Shown piece after piece: positions 14,100-18,873 of a stretch of 18,873 bases of DNA. Origin of the DNA: an uncultured Pirellulaceae bacterium (lineage in GTDB: Bacteria; Planctomycetota; Planctomycetia; Pirellulales; Pirellulaceae); the NCBI GenBank assembly GCA_934278005.1, contig CAKQWG010000051.1:1-18873 (forward strand), in the 5' to 3' direction. The notes under the pieces were generated by a model. The model saw only the letters and a list, made by a program, of their open reading frames with translations. It was not told the DNA's origin and did no database searches. The translations under genes and the position numbers were made by a program. Every line of letters starts with the position of its first letter. Within the stretch, counting starts at the first letter, position 1.

Positions 14100-15383
14100 C
14101 CAAGACACATTTCGCCTGTGCAGTCGATTGTCCTATGGACTCTCGCAGCCCTTTTCCTAGCAACGCACACGGGCTGTCAGGCTCTGACCTTCCGCATTCG
14201 CGGCGTGCCAGCGGCAGAGCTACCACCGCAGTGCTTGGCTATCCCGAAGCGCGGCTTGGTGCCGATCAAAGTTTCCAAACTGGCTCAGCCTCGGCCCGAC
14301 GCCTACCGCCTAGGACCAGGCGATACCATCGGGATCTATATCCCCGGTATTATCCCATTTCAAGATCCAACCGCAGACCCCTCACCGCCGCCAGTCTATT
14401 TCCCCGACCCTGGCAGTGAGCTACCTCCGACGATCGGCTTGCCCTTCGTCGTGCTGGAGAACGGCAAAGTTACCCTGCCTGCAATTCAACCGGTTGATGT
14501 TAACGGGTTGACCATTGAAGAGGCCACGCAAGCTATCACCGCAGCTTATGTGGAGCGCAAGATACTCACCGACGAAAACATCGTACCGCTGGTATCACTT
14601 TTCAAGCCACGAACCTACAACGTCCTGGTGGTTCGCGAAGACACGGGTGGCCCCCAAGATGAGCAGGCAGCCAATGGATCCAGCGTTCAATTGGCAGCCT
14701 ATAAAAACGACGTGCTCAATGCCTTGTTGGCCACAGGCGGTATGCCGGGGCTGCGCGCGAAAAACGAAGTTCGCATCTACCGCAACACGGCCACCTATAT
14801 TCCGACTGCCAGCCAGCCGGGGCTTCTGCAGATGCAGAACGGAGAATTTTATCAGCCAATGCCCGGCCCCAATGCCTTAGACGCGCCGGACATCGTCATC
14901 CCACTGCGAATCTACGAGGGGGAACAGATCAATATACCTATCGATGACATTCTGCTGCATGATGGCGACGTAGTCTACATCTCCAATCGCTCGACCGAGG
15001 TGTTCTATACCTCAGGTATGTTGCCCGGGGGCGAGCATCAATTGCCACGTGATTACGACATCGACATCTTCGAAGCCATGTCCATCGCCGGCTACTCCTA
15101 CGGCAAGGCCCAATCCAGTGGCGGCGGTGGCGGTGGTGGCGGCGGGATTCCTCCCGGTGCGGGCCTCGCTCCCACGCAGCTGTTTATCTTCCGTGAACGA
15201 GCCGATGGAACGGAATACACCATCAAGGTCGATCTCGAGAAGGCTGTCGCCGATGATCACGAACGATTGCTAGTGCAATCGGGGGACAAGCTGTTCCTGC
15301 GTTACAGCCCGGTCGAAGAAACCATGACCTTTGGCATGTATGCCTTTTTCATCTATGGCATCCGCCAACTGTTTACAAATTGA
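14097..15383 (+). CDS. Wza-like polysaccharide export outer-membrane lipoprotein
   Basis: A protein of 428 residues from the GTG at 14097 (449 if the GTG at 14034 is used). A hydrophobic leader ends in the lipobox ATHTGC, with Cys27 as the lipidated residue. The export domain begins near residue 70 with YRLGPGDTIGIYIPG, the usual start of the polysaccharide export (PES) fold, and continues with NGKVTLPAIQPVDVNGLTIEEA (the beta-grasp lead-in) and YNVLVVRED, probably the first SLBB repeat. Such proteins form the outer-membrane channel for capsule or exopolysaccharide. Unusual is a run of nine Gly (about 15120-15146) followed by IPPGAG, splitting the C-terminal half. The stop overlaps the convergent PEP-CTERM gene by 11 bp. 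No partner Wzc-like kinase or glycosyltransferase is in the window. The link to PEP-CTERM export is known from other exosortase loci. Confidence 0.88.
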   Translation: MPRHISPVQSIVLWTLAALFLATHTGCQALTFRIRGVPAAELPPQCLAIPKRGLVPIKVSKLAQPRPDAYRLGPGDTIGIYIPGIIPFQDPTADPSPPPVYFPDPGSELPPTIGLPFVVLENGKVTLPAIQPVDVNGLTIEEATQAITAAYVERKILTDENIVPLVSLFKPRTYNVLVVREDTGGPQDEQAANGSSVQLAAYKNDVLNALLATGGMPGLRAKNEVRIYRNTATYIPTASQPGLLQMQNGEFYQPMPGPNALDAPDIVIPLRIYEGEQINIPIDDILLHDGDVVYISNRSTEVFYTSGMLPGGEHQLPRDYDIDIFEAMSIAGYSYGKAQSSGGGGGGGGGIPPGAGLAPTQLFIFRERADGTEYTIKVDLEKAVADDHERLLVQSGDKLFLRYSPVEETMTFGMYAFFIYGIRQLFTN

Positions 15384-16206
15384 TGCGTGTGCGAGTTAGC
15401 CTAGTGCGGACTCGCGCACAGCAGCCGATCAGGCACACAGCCGATAGCCACAGTACACCTGAGGCAGGCTCGGGGACGATCGTAGGTGAAGCCAACTGCC
15501 GCGGCGATGACTGCGGCAGTTGGTAAAACACCTGATCTTGACGGTGGTAAGACGACACCGCGTCCCAGCTTCGGTTATCGAGCGGATTGAAGCCTGCGAT
15601 CGGGGCGCCTTCGGAGAACAGGTTCAGCACGAACACGGAATCGAGCGCAGGGCCGACGTAGCTATTGGCGAAAGCAAACAACTCTCTACTTCGGGCGCTC
15701 GTCAACTCGCTGACTTCGTTTTCTAAGTACCAGATCGTTTCCTGCAGTGCGCTGGACCAAGCGTCAGACGAATCGTTGAAGCTGGTCAACGTCGACAGCG
15801 ATTTGTCAACAAAGCTGTTGTAAAGAAACTGCGTGCGGACATCCAGTGGATCGGTCCCGTTGAGCAAAGGATTGGGATCCGATGTTAATTGTCCGCCCAC
15901 CCCACCTTGCACCGCTCGATCGCTGACAGCTCCTACCAGCAGTTTCTGCCCAAGCACGATGTGCTCGTTGAACTCCAAGCAGAAAGTCTGGATGTTTAAG
16001 GACGTCCAGATATCAGGCGTGCCCACCGCGCTGGTCAACTTCCACACCGTGAATTCGCCGCCACCTCGGGCACCGCCGAAAGCGCCAGTGCGATCCAGTC
16101 GGATTACGTCGCCGGCGGACAGCGTCGCGGCGTTAGCAGCAGACGACCAACTGCTGGCAAGACACAAGCACAAGACAACTATTTTGACATTCACAATGCG
16201 AACCAC
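15373..16206 (-). CDS. PEP-CTERM sorting-domain surface protein
   Basis: A 277-residue exported protein with a signal peptide (IVVLCLCLASSWSSAANA, cleavage near residue 26) and the C-terminal tripartite signal at 244-277: VPEPAS, hydrophobic LWLSAVCLIGCC, then ARVRTRLTRTR. It is thus a substrate of an exosortase encoded elsewhere. In the mature part TFCLEFNEHI (about 74-83) and ETIWYLENE (about 156-164) are of the kind found in thioester-type or Cys-Gln surface proteins described as choice-of-anchor PEP-CTERM proteins. I do not claim this domain firmly. The start is a GTG at 16206 or a second GTG at 16194; no strong ribosome binding site distinguishes them. Its end overlaps the export lipoprotein gene by 11 bp on the other strand, and the FemAB-like gene precedes it on the same strand. 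Confidence 0.85.
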   Translation of the reverse strand: MVRIVNVKIVVLCLCLASSWSSAANAATLSAGDVIRLDRTGAFGGARGGGEFTVWKLTSAVGTPDIWTSLNIQTFCLEFNEHIVLGQKLLVGAVSDRAVQGGVGGQLTSDPNPLLNGTDPLDVRTQFLYNSFVDKSLSTLTSFNDSSDAWSSALQETIWYLENEVSELTSARSRELFAFANSYVGPALDSVFVLNLFSEGAPIAGFNPLDNRSWDAVSSYHRQDQVFYQLPQSSPRQLASPTIVPEPASGVLWLSAVCLIGCCARVRTRLTRTRINL

Positions 16207-16239
16207 ATGCTGTTAAATTCTTGAAACGTCTCTGGCGCG

Positions 16240-16251
16240 ATCAGGCCTGAT
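16240..16251. promoter_or_regulatory. 12-bp palindrome in the leader of the second PEP-CTERM gene
   Basis: ATCAGGCCTGAT is a perfect palindrome between the proposed promoter (16271-16298, minus strand) and the GTG start at 16206. Its place just downstream of the promoter would suit a repressor site. It may also be chance. Confidence 0.25.
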
Positions 16252-16270
16252 GCAAGCGACGTATACCCTT

Positions 16271-16298
16271 AAACTAGACAGGTAACGCAGGCTGTCAA
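16271..16298 (-). promoter_or_regulatory. Possible sigma70 promoter for the second PEP-CTERM gene
   Basis: On the minus strand a perfect TTGACA (16298-16293) is followed after 16 bp by TAGTTT (16276-16271), a weak -10 box. Transcription would start near 16264, giving a leader of about 58 bases. Confidence 0.4.
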
Positions 16299-16568
16299 GC
16301 ATTCTGCGCGCCGATGAGAGCATTCAGCAAATTTACTGTTGGATCGCCTCAATAAACCCCTCCTTCTGTAGATAGCAACCTCGACACATGTGCTACTAAT
16401 TGCCGCGAGCAGTAGTGGCTTAGGAAGATTTACGATCGACTGACTGGCTGAGCGACCAATGACTGCTGATCAAAACAAGCGCGCTAGAGCTACTCATTGG
16501 ACGGCTGTTCTGAATAACTACCCGATGATCTTCCCTAAGTGCGACGGTTTCCCGCAGTCGACTTGCGG
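16299..16568. other. Intergenic region between FemAB-like and PEP-CTERM genes
   Basis: Together with 16207-16298 this makes a 362-bp gap. Apart from the possible promoter and palindrome noted separately I see no gene, clear terminator or repeat. Confidence 0.4.
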
Positions 16569-17603
16569 CTATGGAATTCCGCGGACAATGCTCGGACCCA
16601 GCCAGCGCGAAACAGAGAGTGGCAACTTCTGCCACAGCTTGACCAGCCTTTGGTTTTGCGGGCTGCTCGGCCGCAGGTCCTCGGCCCGTCCCTTGCGTAC
16701 GTAGTATTGCCAGACGGCAGCATGCGGAGCAGCGCCCCACTGAGCTTTGAACCGGTAGGTGCCACTGCCTTGGCTGCTGCGGCCGAAATCAAATTGTGGG
16801 CTGCCACGCTCGATGGCTCGCCCGAGCATCTGGCGATACATCCACATGTTGGCCCCCGTCCAGTTATAGGACCTTAAGCTACTGGCGCTGGGTACCTCCG
16901 TGCGCTCGCCAGGGTAATGAATTAGCAAGCCCGCCGCGACCGCGTGTTGCTCTTTGCTCACAACGCACAATTCTGCCGTATCGGGAAACGCGTGCAGAAT
17001 CTGTGCAAACAAATTTTTAGAGAACACGGGCGTTCCTAAGTCTCGCATGTTGATGGCAAACACGGCGTAGAATCGGCTCAGCAGTTCGCGCCCTCCCCAC
17101 TGCACCTGCAGGCCATGCTCGTGAGTCTTCTTGATTTGACTCCGCAGCTTCGACTTGAACGACGCATCCAGCTCCTGCTCCGACTGCGGCAGTGCCAGAC
17201 GCATGTGGACTTTGTCCTCACGATTGACCGTCAGCTTTTCATGCACCACCGGAATCTCGTGTCGCAGTTCGAGATAGCGAACGTCCAGCTTATCAGCTAG
17301 GTCGCAGGCAGCCGAAACCAATTCAGCGGCTGCCCTTTGGTTCGTCGCCCACACGCCGCCGGTATTGAGGTACGGCAGGCTCACCAAGAACTTGCCGAAC
17401 AGCCAGCTCTCGACTCGCACGAGTGGTAAAACTCCGTCCACCTCGCCGCCGGCGTTGCGATGCGCAAGCACCACCGGCGTATGCTTCAGGCCTGCGCTAA
17501 TAGCGGCTATCCAATTCGGATTGTGTCCAGCTAAGGCTTTGTAGCAGCACGCACTTGGCAAAACCGGCCATGGGTCACAGGCTGAAAGCTGAAAAACGGG
17601 CAT
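16569..17603 (-). CDS. FemAB-like protein of the PEP-CTERM/exosortase type
   Basis: A 344-residue protein with the double GNAT layout of FemAB-type transferases. In peptidoglycan systems these move amino acids from aminoacyl-tRNA onto lipid-linked precursors; the PEP-CTERM-linked branch has no proven reaction. Visible features: YLNTGGVWA (78-86) after strand LPLVRVESWLFGKFLVSLP; SFKSKLRSQIKKTHEHGL (148-165), the linker and helix rich in Lys/Arg; and the closing signature FDFGRSSQGSGTYRFKAQWGA (271-291), whose FDFGRS and K.QWG elements are characteristic of this branch. No signal peptide is present, so the protein is cytoplasmic. The start ATG at 17603 lacks a clear ribosome binding site. Its neighbours, a PEP-CTERM substrate and a polysaccharide exporter, fit a role in making or modifying the exported polymer (inference). 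Confidence 0.88.
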   Translation of the reverse strand: MPVFQLSACDPWPVLPSACCYKALAGHNPNWIAAISAGLKHTPVVLAHRNAGGEVDGVLPLVRVESWLFGKFLVSLPYLNTGGVWATNQRAAAELVSAACDLADKLDVRYLELRHEIPVVHEKLTVNREDKVHMRLALPQSEQELDASFKSKLRSQIKKTHEHGLQVQWGGRELLSRFYAVFAINMRDLGTPVFSKNLFAQILHAFPDTAELCVVSKEQHAVAAGLLIHYPGERTEVPSASSLRSYNWTGANMWMYRQMLGRAIERGSPQFDFGRSSQGSGTYRFKAQWGAAPHAAVWQYYVRKGRAEDLRPSSPQNQRLVKLWQKLPLSVSRWLGPSIVRGIP

Positions 17604-18023
17604 GGCGAGTTTCGCTCAAAATAGGGAACCAGATAAGCTCGATGCAACGTCCCCAAAGCGACTTACCCAAGCTACGTCTCGCATGCCGCTCGGGGACCTG
17701 CGCGGACTACCAACCAAACAATCCGCACACAATATAATCGCTCCTTGGCGATGTGCGCGGATCGCGAGGCCGGCTGCTGTAGAGTTTTTCTGTCTCGCCA
17801 GAGGCACTTGAGGCGAAGCTGCGGGGCATCCGCCAACGCGGGGCTCTAATGCATCACACCCCCGACCAAGGCGAATGATCGCGGCCTTCCCAACTCGCTC
17901 ATTTACTCAATGCACCCTTTGTTGACTTTCGCGGCTCCCTGCTACGCTGCATGAAAAACCGCCGTAAGAAAAGAGCGGGTGAGAGCGAGTTTACCTGCAA
18001 GGAGAAAGAGGACAGCAAGGTTG
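17604..18023. other. Intergenic region upstream of the FemAB-like gene
   Basis: About 420 bases before the first 32-bp repeat. Short frames on both strands have no motif or ribosome binding site. A TATAAT occurs on the plus strand near 17734 with no gene in place after it. I see no gene here. Confidence 0.4.
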
Positions 18024-18055
18024 CGACATGTCGCAGCACTACAAGGAGCCGCGAC
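18024..18055 (+). repeat. 32-bp direct repeat, copy 1
   Basis: This copy matches 18117-18148 at 31 of 32 positions; the offset is 93 bp. Both contain a GACATGTC palindrome core and end in GGAGCCGCGAC. This copy also has an ATG in the same relative place, opening a 27-codon frame that ends at a TAA near 18109. Confidence 0.8.
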
Positions 18056-18116
18056 GCGGCCCAGCAACACTTCGGACCGTTTGGCAAAGCGTAGGGTTGA
18101 GCGTCTGCTAAAGCTA

Positions 18117-18148
18117 CGACATGTCGCAGCACTACATGGAGCCGCGAC
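18117..18148 (+). repeat. 32-bp direct repeat, copy 2
   Basis: Second copy of the repeat at 18024-18055, with a single A-to-T difference. The start codon of the following small membrane protein (18121) and its first nine codons lie inside this copy. Confidence 0.8.
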
Positions 18149-18390
18149 AGTTCGTCCATGCAGTTTCACTGCCTAACTGGTGGATCCATCCGACCGGTAT
18201 CGGGGTCGGTCTGGCTCTTTACGGCCTACTGCTGGCTTACAAACGCAGCGAGTTGATGGCGTTCGAGACGCATGAGAGTATGTCATCCACGAACTCGGGG
18301 CTCAGTACACTTGAATACTACTGGCGTCTGATAGCGATCGCATTTGTGCTGGCGAGCCCTTTCGAATTCTTTGCATCGTTATTTCGCTGA
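18121..18390 (+). CDS. Small membrane protein, 89 aa, unrecognised
   Basis: An 89-residue protein with two likely membrane segments: GIGVGLALYGLLLAY (about 26-40) and LIAIAFVLASPFEFFASLF (about 70-88). A polar loop with many Ser, Thr and Glu lies between them. I recognise no family. The first nine codons come from a 32-bp repeat that also occurs 93 bp upstream, where the same start leads into a 27-codon dead end. The gene may therefore have gained its start from a repeat insertion, or its true start may be an internal one (no other Met occurs until residue 46). No strong ribosome binding site is seen before 18121. It is followed by a hairpin cluster. The call rests mainly on the hydrophobic pattern, so it may be a remnant. 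Confidence 0.45.
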   Translation: MSQHYMEPRQFVHAVSLPNWWIHPTGIGVGLALYGLLLAYKRSELMAFETHESMSSTNSGLSTLEYYWRLIAIAFVLASPFEFFASLFR

Positions 18391-18451
18391 GAATCCACGA
18401 GGCGCATGTGGGCCTAAATCATCCTCTAGAGAGAGCGTAATGCCCCGCTGA

Positions 18452-18657
18452 GTCCCGATAGGGACGGCAGGTGCTAGCCTGGGATGCAAATCCCAGGTGA
18501 AGTAGAGCTCTGGGCAGCGAAAGCCCCGAAAGGGGCGACAGGCGTCGGGCCTCGCGTCCATGCCGCCATCTGTCGTCGCTTCGCGACTTCTTGAATCGAA
18601 CCTATATCGTCACCTGGGATTCGCATCCCAGGCTGTCAGCTGTCACCGCTTTGCGGT
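18452..18657. repeat. Cluster of small hairpins (REP-like region)
   Basis: Six compact hairpins lie in about 205 bases: GTCCC-GATA-GGGAC (18452-18465), CCTGGGATGCAAATCCCAGG (18478-18497), GCCCC-GAAA-GGGGC (18523-18536), GTCGC-TTC-GCGAC (18575-18587), CCTGGGATTCGCATCCCAGG (18613-18632) and ACCGC-TTT-GCGGT (18645-18657). A 25-bp unit at 18476-18500 recurs inverted at 18610-18634 with one difference. Loops of 3-4 bases, some GNRA-like, resemble repetitive extragenic elements. No gene is seen in the region, which separates the small membrane protein from the tRNA. Confidence 0.65.
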
Positions 18658-18674
18658 TGAGGCTATGCCGCTAG

Positions 18675-18797
18675 AGGCAGGTGCAAGATGACCGCTACGT
18701 CCCCATCGGCCACCGCGCCGTGCGCTGGATCGCGCGCTACGTTCAGCACGCGTGCGAATCACAAAGCGAAAAATCCCTTGAAAAACAAGGGTTCTGA
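18675..18797 (+). pseudogene. Relic of a tyrosine recombinase (integrase)
   Basis: A 40-codon frame between a stop at 18672 and a TGA at 18795. It encodes DDRYVPIGHRAVRWIARYVQ, which resembles the K.RYVPIG.RA..W...Y segment in the catalytic domain of XerC/XerD-like and other tyrosine recombinases (the beta-hairpin with the active-site Lys and the helix after it). The Lys normally before the DR is Asp here, and neither the Arg-box nor the HxxR and Tyr motifs are present, so it is only a fragment. It ends 33 bp from the 3' end of a tRNA-Arg gene, a usual integration target for such enzymes. The identification rests on about 20 residues and could be wrong. Confidence 0.45.
18769..18791 (-). terminator. 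Terminator downstream of the tRNA gene
   Basis: Read on the minus strand, CCCTTG-TTTTT-CAAGGG (18791-18775) is followed by ATTTTT (18774-18769). The 6-bp stem with a T tract lies 39 bp after the tRNA 3' end, in the right orientation to end its transcript. Confidence 0.5.
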
Positions 18798-18829
18798 TGG
18801 TTCGAGATGTTTGCCGATAGTTGGAACAA

Positions 18830-18873
18830 TACCCCCGGCAAGAATCGAACTTGCGACTAGGCTTTAGGAAAGC
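18830..18873 (-). tRNA. tRNA-Arg (anticodon CCT), 3' part only
   Basis: The last 44 bases, read on the minus strand, fold as the 3' part of a tRNA. The 3' half of the anticodon stem is AGCC(T), pairing with the visible GCT of the 5' half; the anticodon loop TTCCTAA gives anticodon CCT; the variable loop is AGTC; the T arm is GCAAG-TTCGATT-CTTGC. The acceptor 3' strand CGGGGGT and discriminator A end at 18830. CCA is not encoded. The D arm, 5' acceptor strand and part of the anticodon stem lie beyond the window. CCT reads the Arg codon AGG. Confidence 0.85.

Noticed and set aside
17899..18176. Frames with repeated Cys/Ala-rich peptides on the minus strand and an Arg-rich frame on the plus strand
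   Set aside because: The repeated peptides are simply translations of the 32-bp DNA repeat; they are not evidence for a gene.
18592..18600. GAATCGAAC as a duplicated attachment site of the tRNA-Arg gene
   Set aside because: Only 9 bases match the T-arm region and the flanks differ; this can easily occur by chance.

Overview
The window looks like chromosomal DNA of a planctomycete, probably a Pirellulaceae-type member. This is inferred from the combination of genes: two secreted proteins with C-terminal VPEPAS sorting signals (PEP-CTERM), a FemAB-type protein of the PEP-CTERM/exosortase type, a Wza-like polysaccharide export lipoprotein, two FeeM-like N-acyl amino acid synthase homologues, a VanZ-like membrane protein and a Hanks-type Ser/Thr kinase with a membrane tail. 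No exosortase gene lies in the window, so the sorting enzyme must be elsewhere.

Left part (1-3050): the start of a secreted protein leaving the window on the minus strand; a degraded tandem VanZ-like gene with three frame breaks (about 228-1405); a small secreted protein (1495-1830) with a strong promoter so close to the ATG that its mRNA is probably leaderless; and a PEP-CTERM protein (1894-2805) ending in a good terminator. Next come a nitroreductase-like flavoprotein (3053-4141, minus) and a membrane-anchored Ser/Thr kinase (4730-6127, plus), which diverge from an intergenic region rich in dyads.

Central part (6143-13180): seven genes, all on the minus strand. In transcription order they are FeeM-like acyltransferase 2, a LuxR/NarL-type regulator with a degenerate receiver, a stand-alone pseudo-receiver, FeeM-like acyltransferase 1, a FabF-like ketosynthase with an intact Cys-His-His active site, an unrecognised 117-residue protein, and a ThiF/E1-like adenylating protein lacking a Cys at the expected catalytic place. 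The nitroreductase may belong to the same pathway. I read this as a candidate biosynthetic and regulatory locus for an acylated amino acid or similar lipid, possibly linked to the PEP-CTERM/exopolysaccharide surface system. The product is not predictable from sequence, and no acyl carrier protein is visible.

Right part (14097-18873): the polysaccharide export lipoprotein (plus) converges with and overlaps the second PEP-CTERM gene (minus), followed by the FemAB-like gene (minus). The last kilobase has a different character: a duplicated 32-bp repeat, a small membrane protein whose start codon lies in one repeat copy, a dense cluster of small hairpins, a short tyrosine-recombinase relic, and the 3' part of a tRNA-Arg(CCT) running off the end. 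This resembles an old integration site at a tRNA gene.

All functional assignments rest on motif reading by eye. No database search or folding program was run.
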